64,000 bases of DNA from Alistipes sp. GTDB taxonomy: Bacteria; Bacteroidota; Bacteroidia; Bacteroidales; Rikenellaceae. Made by a program: the position numbers and the translations under genes. The notes beneath the pieces were generated by a model. That model had not been told where the DNA came from and searched no databases. It saw only the letters and a program-made list of their open reading frames with translations. How positions within the stretch are numbered: position 1 is the first letter of the stretch; each line of letters opens with the position of its first letter. Below, in pieces: positions 6,659-14,298 of this stretch. The DNA is taken from positions 1 through 64,000 of the forward strand of contig JAGBVG010000071.1 of assembly GCA_017630455.1 (NCBI GenBank), read 5' to 3'.

Positions 6659-8478
6659 TGAGGGAGATATATCCATCCGGCTTCAACAGTTTCGTGACGC
6701 CTTTCATGCTGGGAATGCTTTTCGTTCTCGGCTGGTGTCTCGTCGGTGCATTCAGGGTACTGCTTGAACTGCCGAAAGAAGACAGAAAGAAGCTCGTATT
6801 ATCCTTCATCAACCCTAAGATAATGGCGAAGAACATCAGGGACTGGTTCCTTGACTGCCTCATCCACGTAAAGCTCTGGAAACGCAACAAGCTTCTGGGA
6901 TACATGCATTCAAGCATAGCCTTCGGATGGTTCATGATAATCGTCATAGGCCACATAGAAGTATTCCTCTACACCCCTGAAAGGATCCACCGTCTGTGGT
7001 ACCCGATCTTCTTCAGATATTTCGTTGCAGTTTCAGACAGCACGATGGAGGGAGCGCTTCTTTTCTTCCTGATGGACCTATTTCTGCTTATCATACTGAT
7101 CGGCATATTACTGGCCATAATCAAAAGAGTGCACTCGCGTATGTTCGGAATGCGACGCACGACACGCGGCAGCCTTACAGACCTGATAGGACTGTATGCC
7201 CTGTGGTGCATATTCCCGTTAAGACTTCTTGCAGAAGGATTCACTGCCGACATTAGCGGAGGATCATTTCTCACAAAGTCATTGAATAATCTCCTGCACC
7301 TGTTCTACAGTGACCCCACTAATGCATTACCAGTCTGGTGGGCATATTCCATTTCATTGGGAGTATTCATGTGCGTACTTCCGTTCAGCAGATATATGCA
7401 CATCCCTGCGGAAATCCTTCTCATTCCGATGAGAAACGCCGGTATTCCGATAAGGTATTCCCGCAAAGGCATATCAAGACTGCAGGTCCACTCATGCCCA
7501 GGCTGCGGAGTATGCATAGATGCATGCCCTCTCAGTGCTGTGCCGGCCAACGTAAGAGACACCACAGTCTACCTCAACAGACAGCTGAAACGCAACAACA
7601 GAAGACGCATAGAAGAAATCAGCGACAAATGCCTCCTGTGCGGAAAATGCTCGGCAGTGTGCCCGGTGGGAGTGGAAGGAGACAAGCTCAGGATAGCACA
7701 TCGAGCTACAAGGGAATATGGAATATCAGCTGATTATTCGATGATAGACCAAAGCGGATTCGTGAAGGACAAAGGCAGGCGTGTGCTGTATTTCGCAGGA
7801 TGCATGACGCACCTGACACCTTCTATCAAGATATCCCTCACATCCATTCTTGAAACAGTCGGAGAGAATTATTCCCTTATGGATGAAGACGGAGGAATAT
7901 GCTGCGGAAGGCCGATGCTGACAGCCGGCAGGAAGGATGCCGCCATGCATATGATCGAGAAGAACACAGAAATCATCAGATCTTCTGGAGCATCGGTGCT
8001 ACTGCTGAGCTGCCCAATCTGCTACAGGATATTCAAGCAGGACTATAAACTCGAAGGAATTGAGATCCTTCACCATAGCGAATACATTGACAGACTTATC
8101 TCTGAAAAGAAACTGGATATATCTGGAACAGGCCTCAGGTACGCCTACCACGATCCTTGTGAACTCGGAAGGGGATGCGGGATATATGAAGAGCCGAGAA
8201 ATGTGGTGTCTGCTGCAGGAGTACTCGTGGAAGGAGCAAAAAAGGGGAAAGAGAGCATATGCTGCGGAGGCAGCCTCGGCAGCCTTACTCTCAGTGACGA
8301 ACAAAGGAAACGATTGGCAGAGAATGCACTCGGCAATCTCACGGCAGACTCGCCTGATGCAGTGGTGACAGCCTGCCCTCTATGCAAGAACACTTTCAAC
8401 AGATATGCAGCCGTGCCGGTTCTTGACATTGCGGAAATAGTGGCACGGGCCTCAGGTAGAAATAACATAAAACAATAA
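6655..8478 (+). CDS. membrane HdrE::HdrD fusion (cytochrome b-like plus FeS/CCG domains)
   Basis: 607 aa in one chain. Residues 10-260 contain about five hydrophobic membrane segments with histidines (for example H85, H100, H249) as in NarI/HdrE cytochrome b subunits that react with quinones. Then come two [4Fe-4S] motifs at Cys 281, 284, 287, 291 and Cys 326, 329, 332, 336. Two CCG modules follow: AGCMTH (C383), ICCGRP (C416, C417), SCPIC (C453, C456); and DPCELG, ICCGGS, ACPLCKNTF. The C-terminal two thirds is thus HdrD (HdrC + HdrB fused) or DsrK/HmeD-like. The fusion would link a quinone pool to a soluble thiol/disulfide or sulfur substrate at the cytoplasmic face. Confidence 0.82.
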   Translation: MMREIYPSGFNSFVTPFMLGMLFVLGWCLVGAFRVLLELPKEDRKKLVLSFINPKIMAKNIRDWFLDCLIHVKLWKRNKLLGYMHSSIAFGWFMIIVIGHIEVFLYTPERIHRLWYPIFFRYFVAVSDSTMEGALLFFLMDLFLLIILIGILLAIIKRVHSRMFGMRRTTRGSLTDLIGLYALWCIFPLRLLAEGFTADISGGSFLTKSLNNLLHLFYSDPTNALPVWWAYSISLGVFMCVLPFSRYMHIPAEILLIPMRNAGIPIRYSRKGISRLQVHSCPGCGVCIDACPLSAVPANVRDTTVYLNRQLKRNNRRRIEEISDKCLLCGKCSAVCPVGVEGDKLRIAHRATREYGISADYSMIDQSGFVKDKGRRVLYFAGCMTHLTPSIKISLTSILETVGENYSLMDEDGGICCGRPMLTAGRKDAAMHMIEKNTEIIRSSGASVLLLSCPICYRIFKQDYKLEGIEILHHSEYIDRLISEKKLDISGTGLRYAYHDPCELGRGCGIYEEPRNVVSAAGVLVEGAKKGKESICCGGSLGSLTLSDEQRKRLAENALGNLTADSPDAVVTACPLCKNTFNRYAAVPVLDIAEIVARASGRNNIKQ

Positions 8479-8482
8479 TACT

Positions 8483-9769
8483 ATGGACTTTACACCTATA
8501 AAGTATTCATTGGTCTGCTGTGCAGACGGACATAGATTCGAAGACACTGGATGGTCTCTTGCAGACCCTCAATGCGGATGTCCAAGCCTTGTCAGGGCAG
8601 AATATGAAAAGAAGCAATATGAGCCTCAAGAGGACCTTGACGGCTTCTACAGATACGCCAACTGGCTTCCGGTCCAGAGGACACTTAAAGGTTCAGGAAC
8701 CCCTGTAACCTACAGAAGCACCGCTCTCGCAGCTGAACTGGGCCTTGAAAACCTCTACATCACATTCTCAGGATGGTGGCCCAAGATCGGCGCCAAGATG
8801 ACGACCTGCTCGTTCAAGGAGACAGAAGCATATTCAGTATGCGGTAGACTTGGTGCGGACAACAGGAAGATTCTTGTTGTGGCCTCAGCAGGAAATACAG
8901 CCCGAGCGTTCGCAAAGGTATGTTCTGAGAACAATATACCGCTTCTCATATCCATTCCGGCAGACAACATCGGCGCAATGTGGTTCAGCAAACCGCTCAA
9001 CGACTGCGTCAAGATCATCGCATCACCTGAAGGATCGGACTACTACGACGCCATCGCACTTTCCGACAAAGTCTGCACAGACCCAGCATTCATGGCCGAA
9101 GGCGGCGCAAAGAACGTAGCACGTCGCGACGGCATGGGCACAACCCTTCTCTCTGCCGTTGAAGCAATTGGCAGGATTCCTGATGCCTATTTTCAGGCTA
9201 TCGGAAGCGGCACTGGAGCCATTGCCGTGTGGGAAAACAACCTCAGACTCATTGAAGACGGAAGATGGGGATCACACAAGATGCGCCTCTACCCATCACA
9301 GAATGATCCGTTTACAATAATGTATGATTCTTGGAAACGGCACTCGCGTCAACTGGTGGACATGACACCTGATCAGGCCCGCAAGGCAGCATCCGAGATT
9401 GACGCAAAGGTCCTTTCAAACAGAAAGCCGCCTTACTCATTGGCAGGAGGCCTTTTCGATGCAATGGAAGACGCCGGCGGAGATATGTTCAAGGTCAGCA
9501 ACACAGAACTCAGGTACTGGAAGAAGAGATTCGCGGAACTTGAAGGAATAGACATCCACGATGCTTCGGCTGTAGCAGTTGCTTCTCTTGCTCAGGCAGT
9601 CCGCGAAGGCTCAGTCAAGAATGAGGAGACAATAATGCTGAACATCACGGGTGGAGGAGAAGAACTCGCAAAATCAGAGAATGAGGTCTTCTATGCGAAA
9701 CCTCATCTCGTTCTTGATCCGGCACTTCCACCGGAAGATATAATCAGCGCTGTAAAAGATTTATTCTAG
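8483..9769 (+). CDS. archaeal-type cysteate synthase (PLP, threonine synthase fold)
   Basis: 428 aa fold-type II PLP enzyme. SFKETEA gives the PLP lysine at K112; SAGNTARAF at 135-143 binds the substrate carboxylate and phosphate. The N-terminus carries CCADGH and CGCP, the paired cysteines seen in threonine-synthase-like proteins. Automatic labels would read 'threonine synthase', but the length and motif style match the methanoarchaeal cysteate synthase that makes L-cysteate from O-phospho-L-serine and sulfite. Homologues of that enzyme have been reported in Bacteroidota as an alternative to CapA in capnine synthesis. It ends the operon that begins with the SulA-like enzyme, whose substrate is cysteate. 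No homoserine-pathway neighbours are present. Confidence 0.83.
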   Translation: MDFTPIKYSLVCCADGHRFEDTGWSLADPQCGCPSLVRAEYEKKQYEPQEDLDGFYRYANWLPVQRTLKGSGTPVTYRSTALAAELGLENLYITFSGWWPKIGAKMTTCSFKETEAYSVCGRLGADNRKILVVASAGNTARAFAKVCSENNIPLLISIPADNIGAMWFSKPLNDCVKIIASPEGSDYYDAIALSDKVCTDPAFMAEGGAKNVARRDGMGTTLLSAVEAIGRIPDAYFQAIGSGTGAIAVWENNLRLIEDGRWGSHKMRLYPSQNDPFTIMYDSWKRHSRQLVDMTPDQARKAASEIDAKVLSNRKPPYSLAGGLFDAMEDAGGDMFKVSNTELRYWKKRFAELEGIDIHDASAVAVASLAQAVREGSVKNEETIMLNITGGGEELAKSENEVFYAKPHLVLDPALPPEDIISAVKDLF

Positions 9770-10207
9770 CCCATTCCCGGCAGAAGTCATGTTACGGTTG
9801 AGCTTGTGAAGAGTCACAAGGAAAGAACGGAGTTCCTCTTCACTGATACCTACGAGCATCTCATCGAGAATTGAAACACCTTTCTGCTTGGCACCATGCT
9901 TCAGTATCTCGGCTTTCTCTGTGAGCATAAGCGTATTGGATCTCCGGTCCTGACGGTTCTGCTCACGAACTACAAAGCCCTTGCGCTCAAGAGCATCAAC
10001 CAGTTTGGTCACGGAATTCTTATCCTTCTGCATCTGGTCAGCAAGCTGCTGCTGAGACATGGAACCTTGATTCCAAAGAAGATCAATGAGAATAAACTGC
10101 TCTGGAGTAAGAGGGACCTCCATCTGTCTGAGCTTAGCAGCAACGAACTGCTTGAGTTTGCAGCCTGTGAGATTCAATTCGACAGCGATTTCCTTGGATA
10201 GTAACAT
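9761..10207 (-). CDS. MarR-family transcriptional regulator
   Basis: 148 aa. Winged-helix core around residues 47-110: SMSQQQLADQMQKDKNSVTKLVDALERKGFV, with the wing DRRSNTLMLTEKA (quoted in parts: SMSQQQLADQ, DRRSNTLML). The gene is convergent with the cysteate synthase and overlaps its 3' end by 9 nt. MarR dimers bind palindromes of about 20 bp and respond to small phenolic, lipid or redox signals. The 20-bp palindrome at 307-326 on the sulfonolipid operon start is the likely target; regulation of both is inference. Its own -7 box is at 10231-10238. Confidence 0.88.
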   Translation of the reverse strand: MLLSKEIAVELNLTGCKLKQFVAAKLRQMEVPLTPEQFILIDLLWNQGSMSQQQLADQMQKDKNSVTKLVDALERKGFVVREQNRQDRRSNTLMLTEKAEILKHGAKQKGVSILDEMLVGISEEELRSFLVTLHKLNRNMTSAGNGLE

Positions 10208-10230
10208 TTGTATACAGTATTAGGTTTTTA

Positions 10231-10238
10231 CAAAATTA
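10231..10238 (-). promoter_or_regulatory. -7 box of the MarR gene
   Basis: TAATTTTG on the minus strand matches TAnnTTTG. The short palindrome ATACxGTAT at 10212-10220 and the ATAGTAA half-site at 10198-10204 lie between the start site and the coding start, where autoregulation could occur. Confidence 0.45.
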
Positions 10239-10406
10239 AAAAAATATTATAAGATATGAAAAACAAGTTTTCATTATTTTTGCGGGTAGATTCAACGACC
10301 AAGTGCAAAATTAAGAAAAATGGTTAAAGAAAAGTTTAGTAGGCGAAGAAAAATTGAGTTTTAACCTCGGATGGAAAATTTGATGTTTTTTGGCCACGCG
10401 AAGAAG

Positions 10407-11215
10407 TGTTAGGCTGACTCCATAAAATTTTGAGGAATTGACCCTAAAAACGTTTTGGCTGACGGGGTCAATTATTGATAAAAATTATTTTCTATTTCCC
10501 ATAATCTTGCGAACACTTTCACCCGTAAGTTCTATTTGATGAGCTGTGTGAACAATACGATCCAAGATGGCATCTGCAACGGTAGGCTCACCGATTGCCT
10601 CGTACCAACTTGTCACTGGGAGTTGAGAGGTTATTGTAATCGATTTTTGATTGTGTCTATCCTCGATTATTTCTAAAAGTATAGCTCTTTCTTTTTGGTC
10701 TACTGGAACCAAGAATAAATCGTCAAGAATAAGCAACTGGCATCGTTCAATCTTCTTTAGTTCCGCCTCAATAGTACCTTTTGCTTTGGCAAGTTTCAGA
10801 TGCCCCATAAGTTTTGCAGAACTTGCATACATTGTCTTAATGCCTGCACGACATGCTTGATATCCCAAGGCTGTTGCAATGAAACTCTTACCCGTGCCAG
10901 ATGATCCCGTCAGGAATAGATTCTGTCCATTACGCACAAAGTCTACCGTGGCAAGGCGCTCCATTTGGTTGCGATCAAGATTTCTTCCCAAAGTATAGTC
11001 TATATCCTCGGGGAAGGCCTTGTATCTAAATCCCGCTTGTCGTATGAGCCTTTCGATGGTGGCATTGATTCTATAATCCCACTCGTTCGACAAGAGCCAG
11101 GCCACGAAGTTGTCTGGCGTCATCGACTCAGCAAAAGTACAGGAAAGGCTCTCTCTAAAAGCTGAAGCCATTCCGTGCAACTTCATTCGTTGCATCAGTT
11201 CGAGAGTATTTGCAA
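10407..11215 (-). mobile_element. IS21-family remnant (istB plus one end; istA lost)
   Basis: Beyond the istB stop, the sequence 10407-10470 has IS21-like terminal features. It starts TGTTAGGCTGACTCC; GGCTGAC is repeated at 10412 and 10457; an inverted pair AATTGACCC/GGGTCAATT lies at 10436-10444 and 10463-10471. IS21 ends normally carry several copies of the transposase-binding repeat. On the other side the istB reading frame begins right after tandem stops near 11216 and no istA (about 1.5 kb) is found. The element cannot transpose by itself. Confidence 0.6.
10485..11195 (-). CDS. istB: IstB-like ATP-binding protein of an IS21-family element
   Basis: 236 aa AAA+ protein. Walker A GSSGTGKS, Walker B LLILDDLF, and the C-terminal ADAILDRIVH arginine-containing segment are all intact. 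The reading frame is open for seven more codons upstream (IANTLEL before the first Met), ending at a stop, which suggests only the extreme N-terminus or its start codon is missing. IstB is the helper ATPase of IS21 transposition and needs the DDE transposase IstA, which is absent here. It is therefore an orphan relic, possibly still translated. Confidence 0.85.
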   Translation of the reverse strand: MQRMKLHGMASAFRESLSCTFAESMTPDNFVAWLLSNEWDYRINATIERLIRQAGFRYKAFPEDIDYTLGRNLDRNQMERLATVDFVRNGQNLFLTGSSGTGKSFIATALGYQACRAGIKTMYASSAKLMGHLKLAKAKGTIEAELKKIERCQLLILDDLFLVPVDQKERAILLEIIEDRHNQKSITITSQLPVTSWYEAIGEPTVADAILDRIVHTAHQIELTGESVRKIMGNRK

Positions 11216-11366
11216 TTTATTAAATGATCTACAATGCAAACTCGGTTCATTTATAGAGCGTATTGGAACAATTCAAGTTCTACATCACGGAGCATATAAA
11301 CAGTGTATTTGTAGAGACCATTTATCATCGTTGATTCTCCGCAATGGAAAGTTATTAGTTGTTTGA
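11216..11366 (+). pseudogene. 3' fragment of an unidentified gene next to the IS21 remnant
   Basis: About 48 codons are open on the plus strand, ending LRNGKLLVV then a stop, and followed 13 nt later by a perfect stem-loop (11380-11409). The 5' part is missing because the frame enters the IS21 remnant. The peptide (KLGSFIERIGTIQVL, CICRDHLSSLILRNG) was not recognised. The terminator placed right behind it suggests the end of a once functional gene disrupted by the element. The rest of the 11196-11672 gap shows only AT-rich sequence and the promoter at 11639. Confidence 0.35.
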
Positions 11367-11379
11367 TAAAAGAATACAA

Positions 11380-11409
11380 AATACCCACGAGTAAAAACTC
11401 GTGGGTATT
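11380..11409 (+). terminator. perfect 13-bp stem-loop
   Basis: AATACCCACGAGT and ACTCGTGGGTATT flank a 4-nt loop. There is no long T run, but the stem is perfect and directly follows the gene fragment at 11216-11366. Confidence 0.65.
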
Positions 11410-11638
11410 ATGTATTTATTAGCCTATAAAATCAGAAAAATTATGTATCTTTACACTCGAATTAGAGCTCCAAACGATTTATCGTTGATTGTCATTATTT
11501 ATTAATGTTTATCAAAATTTTTCGCCCTATTTCAGCCCGAAATTCACAATGCCTTGATTATCAATGTAGTTTATTTACTGCATAGGAAAGTAAACTTGGA
11601 AAAGCAGAGAAAAACTGTAAAAGTCAGAAGGGAAACAT

Positions 11639-11646
11639 TAACTTTG
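11639..11646 (+). promoter_or_regulatory. -7 box for the PD-(D/E)XK gene
   Basis: TAACTTTG is an exact TAnnTTTG match located 26 nt before the start codon at 11673. No clear -33 TTG was seen at the expected spacing. Confidence 0.5.
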
Positions 11647-11672
11647 TGATTAAATAATAGCATAATCCGAAT

Positions 11673-12614
11673 ATGAAAAGTACGTGTAAGTATGGAGAGT
11701 CCTATCCTGGTGATACGAAATTTGTGGCTGAGTGCAGATTATTGCAGTCGATATATAGGAGCGAAATAGGAGAAAACATCCGTCCGTATGTAAGTAAGGA
11801 GAAGGTATATCTTCTCGGCAACTACATTGAGCGGGGCAAAGAGAGCGGAGCAAACTTTTTAGCGGAGTATATTTTCGATTATGCAAAATATAGAGTGGCT
11901 AATAAAAAGCCTTACGAGACAATAGATTCGGATAGGCTATTTAACAACCTATTATCGAGCCAGCCAATGGCTTTTAACCTCTTTTGTCCGTTGCGCAAGA
12001 TGGTGAAAGAGAGCCCCGAAGCTGCGATGTTGGCTCTTCGCTCTGCATTGCCGATGTACCCGATAGCCCGAATTATTGATATAGACCTCGAATTTATACC
12101 CAATAATTACAAAGAACTCACAGGCGACAAGAGCGCAATGGATGCTATCATACGCTTTGAGGATTACGATGGCAAGGAGTGTTTCATAGCCATTGAGACC
12201 AAGTATTCCGAAAATCTCGGAGCTAATGAAGCATCTGATAAAACGAGAGCTATTGAGATCATTAAGCAATTAAAATGTTTCCATCCAGATATTGAGGAGA
12301 GAATTGCAAATTCGAAGATAAAGTTAACACAGATATATCGTAATTTCCTGCTCAGTGAGACCTATGGCATAGATGTTTCCGCAGAGTCCTACTCGCTTAT
12401 TATAGCACCCAAGCAACATCCATCAACAGGCCGAGAGCTTCATTCTTTGGTCAATGAGCTTAACGAGGAGTATAGACACAAGGTGCAATCGCTCTCGTTA
12501 GAGGATTTTGTCGAAAGATTAATTGCGAACTGTCCTCCTGAGTATATCAATATATATAATAGGTTTTACAATCGCTATTTGGACTTCAGGAAGATAGAGT
12601 CAGCAAACGGCTAA
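11673..12614 (+). CDS. PD-(D/E)XK nuclease-like protein (PGN_0703-type putative restriction endonuclease)
   Basis: 313 aa. The core reads AMDAII (D157) then, after a short hairpin, FIAIETKYSE with E175 and K177: the spacing and hydrophobic strands fit a PD-(D/E)XK nuclease site. The overall sequence resembles the family labelled PGN_0703-like putative restriction endonucleases of Porphyromonadaceae and relatives. No methyltransferase, specificity subunit or second defence gene is adjacent, so it is an orphan. It has its own promoter and lies in the AT-rich accessory strip between the IS21 remnant and the GNAT gene. DNA target and role (defence or repair) are unknown. Confidence 0.65.
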   Translation: MKSTCKYGESYPGDTKFVAECRLLQSIYRSEIGENIRPYVSKEKVYLLGNYIERGKESGANFLAEYIFDYAKYRVANKKPYETIDSDRLFNNLLSSQPMAFNLFCPLRKMVKESPEAAMLALRSALPMYPIARIIDIDLEFIPNNYKELTGDKSAMDAIIRFEDYDGKECFIAIETKYSENLGANEASDKTRAIEIIKQLKCFHPDIEERIANSKIKLTQIYRNFLLSETYGIDVSAESYSLIIAPKQHPSTGRELHSLVNELNEEYRHKVQSLSLEDFVERLIANCPPEYINIYNRFYNRYLDFRKIESANG

Positions 12615-12686
12615 AAAAATATTCTCTACAACCCCACTATTATGAGATTTTTATGCAAAATATACAACTATTTTAGTTTTTTATTG

Positions 12687-12694
12687 TATCTTTG
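12687..12694 (+). promoter_or_regulatory. -7 box of the GNAT gene
   Basis: TATCTTTG, exact consensus, 30 nt before the start codon at 12725. Confidence 0.6.
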
Positions 12695-12724
12695 TAGATA
12701 ATAAGTTCATAAAAAAGCAGAGAT

Positions 12725-13873
12725 ATGCCCAAAGCTAAACTAAATGAAATAACCATCAAGGAGGTAAAAACCAAGCGTGAGTTGCGACAGTTCGTACAAT
12801 TCGGCATCGACCTCTACAAAGGAAACCCTTACTATTGTCCTCCGATTATCATTGATGAGATAAACACCTTCAACCCTAAGAGCAATCCGGCACACGAGGT
12901 CAGCGACTTTATCACATATATGGCCTACCGCGACGGTAAGATCGTGGGACGTATCGCCGGCATTGTAAATCATCGTGCCAACGAGGCGTGGGGCGTAAAG
13001 AAATGCCGCTTCGGCTGGTTCGACTTTATTGATGACTACGAGGTATTCAAATCCCTCTTGGATGCTGTTGCCGCGTGGGGCAAGAGCCGCGGTATGGAGT
13101 GCCTGAATGGTCCTGTGGGATTCACCGACTTCGATAAGCAGGGACTACTCATCGAGGGCTTCGACCACAGCGCACCTATGGCGAGCCTATACACCCACCC
13201 CTACTACGTAAAGCACTACGAGCGATATGGCCTAACCAAGGAGGCTGACTGGATTGAGTATCAGATTCAGAACCCCAAGGAGGCACCTGAACGTATGAAG
13301 CGCCTTGTGGAGCTTGTCGAAAATCGCTTTAAGCTCCATACCATCAAGGTTAAGAACACTAAGGAACTCACCAAGCGATATGGCTACAGCTACTTCGATG
13401 TCTTGGACCAGGCCTACCAGAAGCTCTACAACTATCAGCCTATGACCCCACGACAGAAGCGCTACTACTGCAAGATGTACTTCCCGCTGCTGAATTTCGA
13501 CTTTGTGACTATGGTTGCCAATGATGCTGACGAGATTATAGCCGTGGGTGTGGGTATGCCATCTCTCTCCGAGGCACTTCGCAAATGCCAGGGTCGCCTT
13601 TTCCCATTCGGATGGTATCACCTGCTAAAGGCATTGAGGGCCAAGAAGATGACTGACTTCGACCTGCTTCTTATCGCCGTACGCCCCGACTACCAGGACA
13701 AGGGTGTCACAGCCCTTATTTTCAACGAGATGGCACCACACTTTGCCGAGTATGGCATCAAACGTGTTGAGACCACCGCGATATTGGAGACCAACACGAA
13801 GAGTCAGGCCAACTTCGCAGATCTCGAGCGCATACAGCATAAGCGCCGCAGAGCATACATCAAGGCTATTTAG
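12725..13873 (+). CDS. YghO/bacterial ceramide synthase-like GNAT acyltransferase
   Basis: 382 aa. The N-terminal half contains the family pattern NPYYCPPIIIDEINTF, AYRDGKIVGRIAGI, FGWFDFIDD and NGPVGFTDFDKQGLLIEGFD (each cited in part), followed by a C-terminal acyl-CoA-binding-like GNAT core with IAVRPDYQDKGVTALIFNEM. This is the large GNAT family containing E. coli YghO and, from published work in Caulobacter, the bacterial ceramide synthase bCerS that N-acylates sphingoid bases. Given the capnine genes about 3 kb upstream, N-acylation of capnine to give the mature sulfonolipid is an attractive but untested role. It is transcribed separately. The codon style is that of the housekeeping genes to the right. 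Confidence 0.7.
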   Translation: MPKAKLNEITIKEVKTKRELRQFVQFGIDLYKGNPYYCPPIIIDEINTFNPKSNPAHEVSDFITYMAYRDGKIVGRIAGIVNHRANEAWGVKKCRFGWFDFIDDYEVFKSLLDAVAAWGKSRGMECLNGPVGFTDFDKQGLLIEGFDHSAPMASLYTHPYYVKHYERYGLTKEADWIEYQIQNPKEAPERMKRLVELVENRFKLHTIKVKNTKELTKRYGYSYFDVLDQAYQKLYNYQPMTPRQKRYYCKMYFPLLNFDFVTMVANDADEIIAVGVGMPSLSEALRKCQGRLFPFGWYHLLKALRAKKMTDFDLLLIAVRPDYQDKGVTALIFNEMAPHFAEYGIKRVETTAILETNTKSQANFADLERIQHKRRRAYIKAI

Positions 13874-13940
13874 CACGACAGATTGCTCGCGCCGCTATTA
13901 TAATGTGTATGGCGCGATGATATTTGGAACAAAGAGACTT

Positions 13941-14234
13941 ATGAGCAGAATAGATAACGAGAAGCGAGTTGTAGAGCGTATGGTCAAACTATACTGCCTG
14001 CGCAAGCTACACCTCCCCGCCATAGATGATGAGCATAAAGCCCTGATAGCCTACGCGCATAAACGCCTCGATGGCTGCAAATTTGGCGAGAAGAAAACGG
14101 CGTGCCAGCACTGCCCTATCCACTGCTACAAGCCCGATATGCGCGAGAAGATCCGCACCATAATGTGCTGGGCAGGCCCGCGAATGATCATCTACGACCC
14201 CGTAGCGGCTATTAAACACCTACTAAATAAGTAG
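13941..14234 (+). CDS. YgbA/nitrous oxide-stimulated promoter family protein
   Basis: 97 aa from the ATG at 13941 (an in-frame ATG at 13917 would add 8 residues). The signature is the cysteine-rich KTACQHCPIHCYKPDMREKI followed by MCWAGPRMIIYDPVAAIKHL (quoted in parts). The cysteine cluster CxxCPxxC plus a later Cys suggests metal or FeS binding. In enterobacteria the homologue is induced by nitrosative stress; molecular role is unknown. It lies 67 nt after the GNAT gene on the same strand and ends at a strong terminator. Confidence 0.75.
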   Translation: MSRIDNEKRVVERMVKLYCLRKLHLPAIDDEHKALIAYAHKRLDGCKFGEKKTACQHCPIHCYKPDMREKIRTIMCWAGPRMIIYDPVAAIKHLLNK

Positions 14235-14244
14235 TTGCAACACA

Positions 14245-14272
14245 AAAAAGGGAGGCACGTGCCTCCCTTTTT
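14245..14272. terminator. bidirectional terminator
   Basis: AAAAAGGGAGGCAC and GTGCCTCCCTTTTT form a perfect uninterrupted palindrome with A/T runs on both sides, between the rightward YgbA-like gene and the leftward fimbrillin-like gene. Confidence 0.85.
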
Positions 14273-14298
14273 ATCGTGATTATTTATAACCAAGAAGA

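Noticed and set aside
3501-8478. Methanogenesis-type heterodisulfide reductase
   Set aside because: No coenzyme M/B or methyl-coenzyme M genes and all other genes are Bacteroidota; the proteins are Hdr-like in fold only.
8483-9769. Threonine synthase annotation
   Set aside because: Motifs fit the fold, but operon context with a cysteate-using enzyme and archaeal-type sequence style favour cysteate synthase.
11546-11600. Short palindrome TTGATTATCAA and imperfect inverted repeats as an attachment site
   Set aside because: No integrase gene and no matching second copy in the window.
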